Of a DNA stretch of 64,000 nucleotides, positions 28,901 to 43,900 are shown piece after piece. Source of the stretch: Antedon mediterranea (lineage: Eukaryota; Echinodermata; Crinoidea; Comatulida; Antedonidae); the NCBI RefSeq assembly GCF_964355755.1, contig NC_092675.1, positions 11,237,312 to 11,301,311 of the forward strand, read 5' to 3'. Below the pieces are notes generated by a model. That model saw only the letters and a program-made list of their open reading frames with translations, was not told where the DNA came from and did no database searches. Every line of letters begins with the position of its first letter. Positions within the stretch are counted from its first letter, which is position 1. Made by a program: the position numbers and the translations under genes.

Positions 28901-31900
28901 CCAGTCTTCCTTTCGACATTTAAAAATCAAAACTAGTAGTACACAGTTTAACTAATTCATAGCCATAACATCGGCAAGGGTTTGAGGCTTACTCAATCCA
29001 TGGTTCTAGTGGTAGGTCAAGTCTTCTTTGGTATTAGGATTATAAACCATAGGCCCAGTGTACACAAAATGCCTGTGTGCACTTTTAAGAACCTACAACA
29101 TCTTTGGAGTCAAGTAGGGGGTTACCCTGGTGTACTAACTCACACAGCCACTGTCATCTATAATCAAAGCAGCTCTAGAATTGGCAGCACTGACATGACG
29201 TGACTCTGGAGTTAAGCATGTAGTTGGAAGATAACAAAGGCAAATATAAAGTTATATTTTTTATTGCTGTCATTCCATACCTTATAGTGCCATGTATTGT
29301 AAAAAGAAAGATTTCTGGTTCCTGTGGTTCTTATAATCACATCACATTAAAACATTGTTTTTATTTTTAGAATTACGATTCAGCTCTTCGTTGTTTGCAT
29401 TCATCAGATGACTTGGAATGGTAAATATACTTTAGACTATACTAAAGTTCGATCAACTTTATTATAAATAGGTATCCCAATGAACGTGCGTTGTGTTGTG
29501 ACAGTTTTGAAATATTTACGAAATTCTAAAAAGTGATATGGGTATGATGTTAGAATTACTACATTAATTAGGTGATCATTTAGAATAAAATGATAACCTA
29601 TTGTTATTGTATGAAATCTTTATTCTTTTTAGGTGATCATTTAGAATAAAATTATCTGAAAAAGTTAAATGTCAATAATCACAAAAATTTCAGAATATCT
29701 TTAAAATAATTTAATTTAGTCATAGTTAGCTTTTCAGCGTGATCACTCGTCCGTGACGTCATTTATACTCCATTTTGTGAAATCACATTATCAATCATAT
29801 CTCCATAACTCTTTATCACATATCAATAAAATTCACTATACGTAAAATTCAGGTAAAGGGTAAAATTAGTCAATAAAATGCACGCGCACGTAGGGTCATG
29901 CGCGTAAAATCGCGCGTTACAAATTTAAAAAGCTCAAAATTAAGTTTTGATCAATTTAGAGCATGAATTAGGCCATTTGCGAGTTTAAAAAAATGACTGC
30001 GCAAAAAAAAATGTTTGCGCGAGCGATACTTAAAAAGCGTAAAAAAAATGATTTTTTTTACAAATCGCATTCTACGCACCATCCTTAGTACATTTACCAA
30101 ATTTGAGTAAATTCCGACTTAAAATAATGCTATACGAGCATGTTAAAAATGACAAAATGCGCAAATTAATTGCACAAAAGTGCTGAAAATGGTAAAAAAT
30201 ATGGCAATTTTAAAATGAAAATATTTCTTCAGAATGGACGATGACCCCTAATTTTTTTAACTTATGCTGGAAACCATTTTTTGTAGACATAACTTTTTAT
30301 ATCTTTGTCATAAGATTGACCTGTAGCTGTAGATGTGCAGGAAACTTCATTATAGACGTTAGAGTCGCGCAGCGTAAGTTACGCGCAATTTTATGAATTT
30401 CAATGATTGATCATAGATTATAAACCAAAAGTCATTTTGTATTGACACTTGGTGAACATTTAAGTCATATCAAGGGCAAACTTTCTATGGATTAAAAATG
30501 GCATGTTTTACAAGTTACGCGCGCACGCGCATTTAAAGTTTCAAAATGCGCAAAATTAATTTCTAATCAATTTTCTACGCTGATCATGATATTTTGAGCA
30601 TGTCAAAAATTTCTGCGCGCGCGAAAAAATTTATGTGTATGGTGCGCACGGAGTACGAAAATCATGTTTTTTCCTTTTGAATTGCAATTTTCCAGCCTTT
30701 CCTATTCATTTTTAACTGACATCATTTCAAATTAAAATGACGTCATACGAACACGTTGATTAATACGATTTGCCCGCGTTTTAGTTGAAAAAGTTACACA
30801 ATATTGTCAAAATAATGGCAATTTTGAATCTATTATAGCTCTTCAGGATCAAAGGTGACCCCAATTTTTTTTACTTATTGTGTAAGAAGATAAATTGTAG
30901 ATATGAATTCATGCAGAATTTTTACCTGTCGGGTGTTATGACGTCATCGTATGGCCACACGAATGTAAAATATAGGATTTTTGTCTTTTTCGTTATTGCT
31001 CATCACATTCAACAGAGCGCATCTCGCTTATACACATTCAATTTCCTCCGAGATTTTGATATTGTCTCTGTCAATAAACTATCTTTCGCATGAGTTAAAA
31101 ATATTTTAATTTTTATGATGTCATCATGTCTAAAAATATAAATAACGTGGGTCACCTATTTTCATCTTTACAGTAAATTTCAATCTGTTATAGCTCGTCA
31201 GAATAAAAAGTGATAATCATGATTAAAACGTTTTCTGGAAGCTATTCGAATTTAGATACGAATTCATGTGAATATTTTGCCAATCAGATGTTGTGAAGTC
31301 ATCATATGGCCAGTTGAATTCAAATGCGTAAATGTTCATTGCGTTTAAACGAGAGCGCATCTGTCTTTTACGTGCCCAAAATTCTTCTTGTATTAATGTG
31401 ATTATTTAGATAATTATCTTCTAAAATTGTTATCTTTATATGTCAATTTGATGACGTCATCGTGTTAATAATTGGATTTAAAAGATGGGTTTCGTAATTT
31501 CGCCTATGCTATTGCTACACTGTATATAACATATAGTGTATTCTGTAAATACTGTAATATGCTGTATGCTACAAAATAGGTATAATTCAGAACTTTAAAC
31601 ATACTTAATTCATGTCATCGGATGGCATAATAATTGTCGAAGTTCATATAGTTTAAAGTATGTGCATGTTGCGTTTGCGCGGATAACCCGAACTCGTCAA
31701 AGTGACGAGTTCAAATCTAGTTCTTCTTTCTTTCTGTTTGATTTTTGTGTAACGCTTTTCTCTAAAACTTGCAAACATAACATTTTGTTAACTATCTTAA
31801 CATATTGACATTTACGTAACATCGTCAAGCAAAGCTTTTCATGACGTTTACAATTGCGTAGCGTGACTTACGCGCGATTTAACGATTTTCTCGTATTTAA

Positions 31901-34900
31901 CATAGGTCGAAAACCAAATAACATTTCAAATTGAAACTTTGCAAAAGTTTAATTTATATCATGCGCTAACTTTCCGTAGAAACAAAATTGCGTGTTTTAC
32001 ACAAAGTTACGCATGCGCGCGCATTTAATATTCCAAAATGAGCAAAATTAATTTCTAATCAATTTTACGCATTTCATGTCGTTTTAAGCATGTAAAACAT
32101 TCCCACGCGTGCGCAAATTTTTAGCATAAAACACATATTTCTTTTGCGTGATTTATGTTTTTCCAGCCTTTTCTAGTAATTTTACCAACTTTTAAACAAT
32201 TTCGACTTAAAGTTACGTCATACGAGCACGTCGAATTGGACAATTTGCGCGTGTTTTGATGAAAAAGTACAAAAATTCGTCAAAATTATGCCTTTTTTTA
32301 AACAGTCGTAATTTCTAAACTGCACGGTCAACTTTTTGTGGATGACATATTCTGGAAGTTGATGAGTTGTAGATATCGGATCATGTATTATTATGGCCAA
32401 CCTGACATTGTGACGTCATCGTATGGCCACGCGAATATAAAATTTAGGATTTTTGTATCTTTCGTCATAGCTCATCACATTTATTAGAGCGCATCTCCAC
32501 TTATCCGTTTTCCATTTTCACCCCAATTTTGATATTGTCTAGGTCAATCAACTATCTGTCGCATGAGTTAAAAATATTTTAATTTTTATGACGTCATCAT
32601 GCCTAAAAATTTAAATTACGTGTAGCATTAATTACATCTTTACAGTAAATTTTAATCTGTTATAGCTCGTAAGAATAAAATGTGATAATCACGATTAAAA
32701 CGTTTTCTGGAAGCTATTGGATTGTAGATACGAATTCATGTGAAAATGTTGCCAATCGGATGTTGTGACGTCATCATATGGCCAGTTAAATAAAAAAAGT
32801 TGTATTTTCATCTTTTGCATCATAATTCATTACATTTAAAAGAGCGCGCATCAATATTTCACGTATTCAAATTTCTTCTACACGTTAATATGTTGTTGCT
32901 GAGATAATTTCCTTCCGAAATTGCTACCTTCGCGTTTCATTTTAAAACCGTCAACATGTTAAAATATGCAATAATTAGCGGGTCCCGTAATTTCACCTAT
33001 TCTACACTGTATGTGATATGGATCCAGATTATACTGTGTATACTATATATGAATCAAAATAATAGAATTCAGCAATAACAACATATCATATTCTTCAGTT
33101 CAGGTCATAATGCCAACGTGAACACTTCCTTTTGTCCTCAAACTATCCCCTTAATGTTAAAACGTCCATGTTGCACCACTTGCGTGGCGGATAACCGAAC
33201 TCGTCAAAGTGACGAGTTTCATGTCTAGTTTGATATATAAATCGTTTTCTATGAACAAGTTTTTTTTCAAAATCAGATTTTGGTGTCAAAAATCGTATTG
33301 GTTTGCAACAGTTGTTCATGCATATGTAATATTAACATTACTGAGAAGCTATTGAATTTGTTAAAATGTACAGTACATTTGGGTAGCATTCAAGAGATTA
33401 TTCTTAAATTAACATGTATGTTTATATACTATATTTGACTGAGTTAAGTACAAAGTTTAACATTTTCTAAGTGAGTACCTCTGCTTTATTATCTGTAGTA
33501 TTTCTCTGATGGTGCAAACATACCTGAAGCTTGACAGAGTTGATTTGGCCAGGTAAGCTTTTAGAATTAGTCGCTACAATTTCAATTTAATTACATAAGT
33601 TTGTACTGAAAAGAACTGTTTTTATATATAGTACAGTATATGTATTTGTATAATGTACCGTTGTATAACAACAGAATGAATAAATTTGGGTGACCCCCTA
33701 GTCCAGTAAAGATTAGTCAAAAATAGGGTGAACCTTAAACAAATTGCAACAGAATTCATATCCAAAATCGGACATCGGGAAAGTGGGTTAATTAGCATAA
33801 ATTAACAACCCCTTTTAAATTATGTTGATGTGTTGTTAAGCAGTATCTTTAAGTTATGGTTCTTCATCCTTATTGGACATTGAATGTCCTTTTTATATGC
33901 TCATTACATTTTGGAAACGGCATTCAAAAGATAAACATTATTTATGTCATAAAAAGTTGTTGGCTCATAAATGATCGACACAAAACAGATGCAATTTCTG
34001 GCAATGAAATAGCAACCTTGAATGCAGAATGGAAATGCTGACTACTGCTGCAGTATAACATTTATCATTTCATGTGTTATCTCAATTTTGGATTTTTAGC
34101 GGCCATTTTGAATTTATTGTAAACCCCCTTCTTAAAGTCCGGCTTTAGTCAACTTTGGATATGTTTCAACAGGGAAATGTTAGAAAATTGTTTTCCTGCA
34201 GTTTCTACTCCTTTTTTTATCATAAGATAATATCATTTAAGCAGTTATAACATAATATATGACGACACAACTACCTTATGACGACATAGTTACGTCATAT
34301 GTAAATTAAAAAATATGGTAAATAGTAAGTTTAATGTCACTATATCTGCCTGCAATGCACTTAGGTGGTCTAAAACCAACCTTTAAGGAGATACAGAGCT
34401 TTAAAATGGTATAGTAAATAGTGGCCATTTTTTATTTATGGTAATTAACCCACTTCCTGATGTCCAATTTTGGTAAACTTTGGAGATGATGTTCATTTCA
34501 ACAAGGAGAATGTTAAGAAACTTGTTTTCCTGCAGTTTCTAAATGTTCGCATAGTATGTCATTAAAGCCTGGTTTCCATTGAAATCGCTACACGCGCAGA
34601 TGTCGCCGACGCAATCGGGAAGGCTCCCCGATTCATCGCAGTCAAATCGGCAAAGTTCAACCATGTTCAACTTTGCCGATTTTGTCGGCAATGAATCGTA
34701 TATGCAGATATATCTGCTCGCGTACTAGATCCCCGATAAATTCTAGCGTTTCCATAGAATCGCTACGCTCTGTCGTGTAACGATTTTATGGAAACCAGGC
34801 TTTAAGCAGTTACAACATAATATATGATGTCACAACATTACTATCATATGATGTCATAGGTACGTCATATGGCAATTTAACCATGCTAATTAGAATGTTC

Positions 34901-37900
34901 AATATCACATTTATATCTACTCGTAATGCACTTAATCCAACTGTTAAGAATATATGGGGTGTCTAGAAAACTCAGATCTAGAAAACTCAGATATCTGACT
35001 TTTCTAGATCTAGAAAACTCAGATATCTGACTTTTCTAGATCTAGAAAACTCAGATATCAATATCTGGGTTTTCTAATTGCAAAATGGAACTAGAAAACT
35101 CAGATCATCATATGATTGGTTGGTAGATCATTTGGATCATTCCATTATTAATCAGAAGGTAGGTCATTTGAAATACTAGAGTATTATATTATTGAAACTG
35201 GTTACTTCTTACTAATGTTGTAACATGTAGAAGCGGCCTACGGCTTAAATCATAAAGAAAATACAGTGCACGTTACCGTTAAATGTAGGCTTAAAAATTA
35301 GGTATGTACGAGTTGGTGTGGGTACGAGTTGGTTGAGGTACGAGTTAGCCAAGTTGGAAATAGGTACAAGTTATTTTGGGTACGAGTTGACTACTTTTAG
35401 CCTAGTACCTGGGCCAGGCCTACTCTTCGCGATACATCACGATATCGCTAACACGTTGAGCCGTAAAATTGAGTTTTCTTAGCTAGGCTCGGCCTAAATG
35501 CTAAGCCTACATTTTAAAAGGTGTATACTGTATTTCTCTATGATTTAACATAGGCCGCTACTACAAGTTACAATAATTATTATTATTAGTAAGAAAACGT
35601 ATAATACTGTAGTATTTCAAACAAGCTACCCTCTGATAATAATGGAATGATCTATTTGGTGATCTGGGTTTTCTAGTTCTATTTTGGAACTAGAAAACTC
35701 AGATATTGATATCTGAGTTTTCTAGATCTAAAAAACTGAGATCTGAGTTTTCTAGATCTGAGTTTTCTAGACACCTGAATATATGGGCCTTTAAAATAGC
35801 AAATGGCAGCCATTTTGAATTTATTCTAATTAACCCACTTCCCGATGTCCGATTTTGGTAAACTTTTGGTAAGCTCTCACGTTCAAATTTTGTTGCAATT
35901 TGTTCTAGGTACAACCATACTTTTACTGGACTACCCCACGAAAGGCGAAAAGAAACATCATCATTGGCTTGCATGTTATGCCTTTTTCCTTAGAAAAAAA
36001 CAAATTCTTCCATAATTATATATTATTAAATTTAAAAAAGGCGCATGAAAATGTTAAGCTTTACAGTATTGAAAATTCTTTGATTTTACAATTATTTTTC
36101 TCTTGTGTAATACATCCCTCAATGTATTTAAATTAATTCTTTGGAGAGTGGTTGAACCATTGACACTTTAGCGTAGAAGATATTATTCAATACCTTGAAA
36201 ATTGTCTGTATTAAATTCTAGAAAAGAAGTAAAGCGTATGCAGGAAATTGATGATGATGCAACACTAACACAGCTAGCTCAAGCCTGGTTCAATCTTGCA
36301 GTGGTGAGTCCATTCATAGCTAATTGTGATAATGAAGTAAAGTTAGTAGTGGTAGGTAAAGTTACATGTATATACGGATATCTTATTTAATCTTTACTCA
36401 GACGATTACCTAATTTTGTCCAGCATCATAGGCAAATTATGTGATGCAGCTTGTATGGCATGTTTGATGACCCTAACCTAACACTTAACCTAACCTGTGT
36501 ACAATAAACACATGTGACACACAAAATATGCTGTATTATGAAATTTGCCTATGATACTGAACATATGTGGAGATACAGCAATCTGGTGCTTTACTGATGA
36601 TGTATTGAGTCATACCCCTAGTATGTGAACAATGTACTATCGATAATAAATATATAACAACTTTAGTACAGGAAAGATATGCTCAGCATCAGTAAAAGGT
36701 TGAAAAAATTGCAACATAATTTTTTTCACCACAATGCATTTCTAAAAGGTCCCTATATGAACATACTAAAAGTCTAGAAAAATCTAGGTAGGGGAAATAG
36801 GTTTTTTTAAACAAAATGGCCGCCAATGGCGAAAAATGTCTAAAAATGAACAAAAAACATATATTGTATATCTAATTACCACTTGATAGCAGTTTTTATA
36901 ATGCTTTTTATATTTCTTTAGTGTCAAACATTTAAACTGCAATATACATATTAATTTAAGTGCTATTTAGCAGTAAAAACACACATTTAGGTATCAAGAT
37001 ATCACCACGGTTATAATAATAGACAACGTAGTCCTATGCATTATAATGCAGGACTACGGTGTCTAATAAAGCAGTTCATTTACATTTGTACTGTCACAAC
37101 AATAGAATTATACAATCTTACAATCTATTAATCCATTCATTTTCATTGTCCAGTTATCATCCTCTGTCTATAGGTAGGAATTAAGCATGTGCTGATGCCG
37201 TGGTATTCGTCACAAACAGTGGTACTGGTGGTAAATTTGTCATCAATGGACACATCACGCCATTTGTAACTTTCCATCCCCCAGTCTGTGGGTTGAAGAG
37301 TATTTTCTATCCACTGCTGTACCATGGTAATATACATAATATACACATACATAATAGACATTTTGCAGCATTTGTTGTTGGGGGGAATAGACTTTATTTC
37401 AAGTGCTGTTTTGCTTTTTGCTACTTTCTCCCAGAACGTATTCCTCCATACAGTATATAGCTACCATTGCCAATGCCAATTCCTCTGATGCAATGGTTTC
37501 GTTATTTTGGAGATGTTTGGTTTTACAGAGTTTAAGCGTACTACTGCCCAGGTGTTATGAATTTTTAAGACTAACACCTTTTCCTATACCAAATAGATGA
37601 AGCAACCGTGACAGAGTATTAATTTAAGAGGAAAGAACATATTATTACACTATGGGTCAAAATCAGCCATATTCATCAATAGAGAAGCAGTCCACATTCC
37701 CTTACATATACTATTTCATCATTGATTGCTATGTGAGACAGTCATACACAATGCATCATTTGTTGAAAAAGAACCTTTTCCTGCAGCCCTCTTTTACTCC
37801 ATTGACTCCATACACACTGCTAGACTACTCAGAAACCTTCATCTCACTGCCCACTGTATGTTATCAATGGGGGAGCACTGCTACATCAAACCTCTTGGCC

Positions 37901-40900
37901 CGAAACATCAACATTTCAAGACATTTATTGTACCATGTATGTTTGTTACGTTATGTGAAGGCAAAGTAAACTCTTGTGTTTAATGGCTATAATTATGGGC
38001 CGTAGGTAAATTTGGTTTAGGAAAAGGTGTTGGTCTTAAAAATCATCACATCACAGTTGGAGTTGTATGTCAAATTCTGTAAACCAAACAGTTTCCATAA
38101 AAAAAAGAAAACATTGCATCAGGAATTTGGCATTGGTAGCTATATATGGAGGGAAGTCAATGGAGACAGCCTACTTTTCTTTGAGAAAGTTGCAAAAAGC
38201 AAATCTATTCCCTTGCTGCAAAATTTCATTTTGTGAGCCTTTATTACCAGGTATAGCAATGGATAGGAAATACTCTTCAACCCACAGACTAGGGATGGAA
38301 AGTATTGATGACAAATTTACTACCAGCACCAGAGAAACTATTAAAGTTGATTAGATGTACCTAAGGTTGTAGTAAAATGAATTGCAGTTGCAGAAAACAT
38401 GGTTTGGACTGTTTCACTATTTTTTAAGAATGCCACGGCATCAGCACATGCTCAATTCCCCACCAATAGATGGAGGATGAGATACTGACAAGATAAAAGT
38501 GAAATTACCGCATTTATTTGAATAAATGCCCTTGGTGGTTGATTTTTAAGAAGGGTAGTGGGGGCGTGTAATCGCCGTGAGGAGTTTATTCGGAGAGGCG
38601 TTTATTTTTGTGGGTGTAATGTGGTAACATGTATAATCAAATAAATACACCCTTTAGATATGAACAAATACAACACCATCATGTCATTCAGTGAATTCTA
38701 TTACGAATAGAAATGTGTTAAAATACAATATTGTGTATAATATGCATGTGGCGGGGTGTACATTCGAGGAAATAAATTCAAAATGATGTCCGATGGGGGC
38801 GGTGGTGTAGGTTATTCAAAATATTATACCAGTAAAGGGTAGTTTTAGTCACTTTTAAAAATGAAAATCCTTGAAACAGCACTCAATGAGGTATTGTTTT
38901 ATATTAGGAAATAACATCATATTGTCTACATATACTCCCGAAAATAGCCAATTGGGGAGAGGGGATAGGGGGACAGACTCCCTCACCCTTCCCATATTAT
39001 CTCCCATCCCTATACCCCTCCCCACTGGCACCACCATTGTTATAATATATTGTTATAACAGTAGTACAAATGTAAATAAACTGATTTATTATTAGACACC
39101 GTAATCCTATACATTAAGCATAGGAAGGACTGTGTTTTATATATTATAACAATAGGGATATATCTAGATACTTAAACATTTGTTTTGCGGCCATTTTCTA
39201 ATTAACAGCACTTAAAATAATGTGTATATTGTAGTTCAGATCTACAAAACTGTAAAGAAATATAAAAATCATTGTAAAAACTGCTATAAAGTGGTAATTA
39301 GATCTACTATTTATGTTTTTTGTCCTTTTTTAGGCATTTTCGCCATTAGCGGCCATTTTGTTTGTAAAAAACCCTATTTCCCCTACCTGGATTTTTCTAG
39401 ACTTTTAATATGTTCATATAGGGACCTTATAGAAATGCATTGTGGTGAAATAAATTCTGTTGCAATTTTTTCAACCATATTTCATAGTTTTCCTGTACTA
39501 CTTTGACATTCAATCTTCTATATAAAAATTAAACAGATTTTTTTTTTAATGAGTACAGTACTAATATTAGTATTACACTGTACTGTACACAAATTTGTTT
39601 TGTGCTGCAGTCGATACTAATAAAGTACAATATCAAAACAAAGCTTCATTGATGTGTCATGCTTGAGGAACTTCAAATAGGCTAGCATAATAATAATAAC
39701 TAGAAAGCCACTCCGAGAGTGCATACCTCCACCTACTGTAAAATTCTCCTACATAAGATTTTTCCGGTAAAAAAAAATATATATTTGTGTGTGTCTTAAT
39801 GCTGTTTGTGATTAAGGCTAATTTCACTACAAGCATGTGTATGCGAGTTTGGTGTAATGGTTATGTAACAAGCCTTTCAATTATCAATAGCTTTCAGTTG
39901 ACTAACAATAGAACAGCAACGCAATAATCAAACAAGTGAAGAAATAGGTTTTTTAAACTACTCGCATCAAAAAACGTGCACATTAAATCAAATTATGTTT
40001 TAAAATTACAAATCACAAATCTTGCCTCTTGTACAAAAATGAAGTTTTTTGGATAAGTAGTTCTCGAGAAAATGCAATTTCAGTTTACTTACTTTAAGAC
40101 TGCTCGCCGGCTTTTGAAAACTTCTGTCCTATCTTTTAACACTAGCAGGTCTGAAAAGTATACTAAAAAGTGGTCCAGAATTAAGACCATGGTAAAGATC
40201 TTGTAATTACTTTTTGATTAATCCTGCTAACAAACAAACAGACAAACAAACACACGCACGCTACCGATTACATATACCTCCTTGGCGGAGGTAAATAATA
40301 ATAATAATAATATTAATGAAAGCACTCAGAAACTGAGTGAAGTACTTGGCAAAATATATCCACTGACTCGAAGCATGTTGAAAGATACATTTTTTGCTTT
40401 AGGTATTAGCTTTACATGGTTAAAATCCTGCTGGGGTTAATAATTTGTTTAAATAATTTTTTGATACAAACAATTCCGGCATTGCAACAATGACCTTTCT
40501 AAAATCAAGATTGACCAGAATAATGATGGAGGAGTGTTTTGAAGCTGTGCCGATTTCCTTAACCCATGTAGTAAGCTTAACCGCTTGACCAGTCGACTAA
40601 TGTTTTAGTCCATATCAAAGAATATGTCCATGTTAAAAGAAGACAGAATGCGTGCTATTTAATATATCATACGGAAGATAAGCTTTTGTGTCCATGTAAT
40701 AAAAGAAGACAGAATGCGTGCTATTTAATATAGCGGACGGAAGATAAGCTTTTGTGACAAACAATATATCAATTTACCTGAAAATCAATAGGCATGTTCT
40801 GTAGTATATACCTATGTACAGATTGAAATAAGGAAGGACACACGCTGGTACTAACAAAACTTATTATCAACTAACAATAGTTTAATTTGAATAACAATAG

Positions 40901-43900
40901 AACAGCAACGCCAAAAACAAACGGCTGAATTTGAAAATAAATAGGTTTTTTAAAACTACTCGTATGAAAAAGCCGGTACATTGAATCAACTTTTGTTTTA
41001 AAATTACAAATCACAAATTATAACCCTTGCCTCTTGTCCAAAAATGAGGTTTTTTGGACAAGTAGTTCTCAAGAAAATGTAATTTCAATTTACGTGTTAC
41101 TTTAAAACTGCTCACCGGCTTTTGAAAATTGTCTCCTATCTTTTAACACTAGCCGGTCTGAAAATAATATAATTTTTGTTATTTGTGAAGTTATTAATAA
41201 ACCAATTTTGTTGATTTTCAATAGGCATGGTCTGAAAGTATAAACCTATCTACACCCAAAAATTCAGGACAATAACTTGAAAACTGTAGGCGCTATCGTG
41301 CTAACAAACAAACAAACATACATACAAACATACAACATATTTAAACTTTTATTAGTAACATTCCACCTATTACAATATACAGCTAGTAATCATAAAATGC
41401 GGTTTTTGTAGTTGAGTCAAAATATGCTAAGGTGTTACATAATATGCCATTTTAATTTGTATTTATAAAAAATATTATATACTATACACTAATATGTGTA
41501 GGGAATTAATAGATAGTTTAACATGCAACGGTATAACTTACACAGTTTCATTTCACTTCACCCACTATTTTTTTTTTAAATTTCAAATTTGTTGTGATAA
41601 TTGCCTATTCTCACACCATGAATTTGTAACATTTTGAGTGTCACTTCATAATCCAATTTATATTTGATAATTGTGAAGTATAATAAAAAATATTGATTGG
41701 GATATTGGAAGTACATGTATAAACAATAAATAAAATCAATATATTGACACCACAATATTTTATTTTTGTATAATAAATTAATATCTTTGCTTGTGCTGAC
41801 GTGCGTTACTGTGTCCGTCAACAATCAAGTTTGACTAGGCCTAGGCTGGGTTAGGCCTAGAACAACGGCAATACGAAAACCAAAATGTTAAACAATTCAA
41901 GGATATGTTTACTCTATATAATGCATCAGATTTTAAATGTAATGTAATTTAATTGTATATAAATCCTGATTTTTAAAAAATGTCACCATTGTCTGTCAAA
42001 AACTAACGCACGCAATGTTTTCCTGTCATTACCGCCGAGAATGAGCAAACAGACGATACTACATGGCAGCCTACAAATATAGCTCTCGCGATGGCTTCCC
42101 GCTGCAAAAATTCTTCACAGAAGGTAAACTTGCGTCGCTAAACGACGAAAACTAGTTTCTGTCAAAAATATAACGAACGCAAGATATAACGCACGTAAGT
42201 ACTTAACATTATTAGAAATCATGAATAAATACATTTAGAACATAAATGCATAGTTTAGGCTTTATATATTTAATTCTAGTGGTATTTTAGGCCTAATAAT
42301 TACCTCGGTACGGCTGGGTTAGGGTGAACCGTCTCGAGCGACAGCGATAGGTACATGCCTAGGCTAATTTGCTCAGTGTTTTGACTGACCTTTCTAAATC
42401 GTGCGTTATATTTGACAGATATTTCTTCCGTGCGTTAGGCCTTGACATATTTATTGGTTAGATTTTAGTTAATTTTTATATCATGGAATGTTCTTTTCAA
42501 GTTTTAATACATGTTATTCCTAGATTTTAGAACTATACTTCAAACAAGTAGCAATCGCTGGTACTCCGTCTCAGAGGAGCGCTGGCGAACAAGTGAATGT
42601 TTGTTAAAGGCTCTCGTGCGTTATATTTGACGGACGGCGGCCGTGTATATAAGGATTTAGCAGATCGTGTATTTCATTTCAATTACAAATAGCGTATTTT
42701 AATAGCTTTAATACTTCATAAAAAAATATTTAATGGAATTAAACAATTTAGTTTCATTTTGTGTGTTGATGATTAGGATGGTAAAATAATTTTGAAGTAT
42801 AACATTTAGTCCAATATAATTATAAATAAATAGATACTATAAATATTAATACCTATAATAAAAATATAGTTAAGTAACTAACAGGCTATTTAATTAGTAT
42901 TAACTCAATAATAATTAAGTATACTAAATTAAAACAAATATAAATAAAACAAATTAAAATATAAAAGAATAAATCAAATGTACTAACTAACTAAATAAAA
43001 ATATTTAAAGAAATATTAAATAAATAAAACATATAGATTTACTAATATAATAAATAAAAATATTAATAAAATAAATACAAAATTAATATTTTTTTCTGTA
43101 CTTGCTGTATTTTCAGAATGGTTTTAAAAATAAAAGTAAAATATGGAAGAGATAATAAAGATAAGGGCTCACCAACCCCGAAAACTAATTCAAGAGGTGC
43201 CGTCCATTCAAAATTGTATAGAGAAAGATTAAAAAAAGATCCAGAAGAGTGGAAACGTTTTCAAGAAAGAGAGAATGCCAGACATCGTCAGCGTAGGGCC
43301 AGGCGGTCTGAGGCAGATAAATTAAGAGATCGAGAAAAAAGTAGGACAAGACAGCAAAGATTTGTAGAGAGAAAGAAAGCAGAGGGAGAGAAAATACAGC
43401 AGAAAGTAAAGCCATTAGCAACACGTAGCGAAAAAATGAAGAAAGCCGAGTACAATAAGATCAAGAAAAGAGAATCAAGAGCGAGAATGACTTCACAACA
43501 CAAAAGACGTGTGAAAGAGAAAGATGCAAAACGGAAGAGAGAGAAGCGCAATGCAAAAAGAAAGAAACAAAACATCAATCAAACACCTTCACTTCACAAA
43601 ACTTCTGGTTTCCCTTCAATTACTGCAAAACGAATGGCAGCATCACGTTTATGGGCTAAGTTACCCAAGGAACCAGAAAGATTTGCCGAGATTGTGGAAG
43701 AATTTGTTAAAGGTAGCAGAACAACACCAAGAAAAAAAGCTGCATTGAGAAGACATGGTCTTGGCATCAACAAAGGAAAAAGGGATTTACAATTCCAAGA
43801 TTTAATAACAGAAAACCTGAAAAATAAGTTGCAGGTGCTAAAAAAAAAGAGCGACACCTCATCCCGTAAAGACAGAAGATTACTTGCAAGTGCTCACCTG

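Larger units (their letters stand above)
33694..35937. mobile_element. Inverted-repeat element in COPE intron 6, itself hit by two other insertions
   Basis: TAGTCCAGTAAA with flanking CCCC/GGGG marks both ends in inverse orientation. Further in, the left AAATTGCAACAGAATT and GACATCGGGAAAGTGGGTTAATT are inverted at 35818-35905. The interior has two direct copies of about 310 bp (GTTTTCCTGCAGTTTCT, GCAGTTA(T/C)AACATAATATATGA, TGCACTTA). A TTAA MITE and a 9-11 bp TSD element are inserted inside. No transposase. Confidence 0.6.

Noticed and set aside
37143-38354. Cluster of short frames (up to 105 codons) in COPE intron 7
   Set aside because: They lie within the inverted-repeat arms of the foldback element and show no domain; both arms produce similar shadows.
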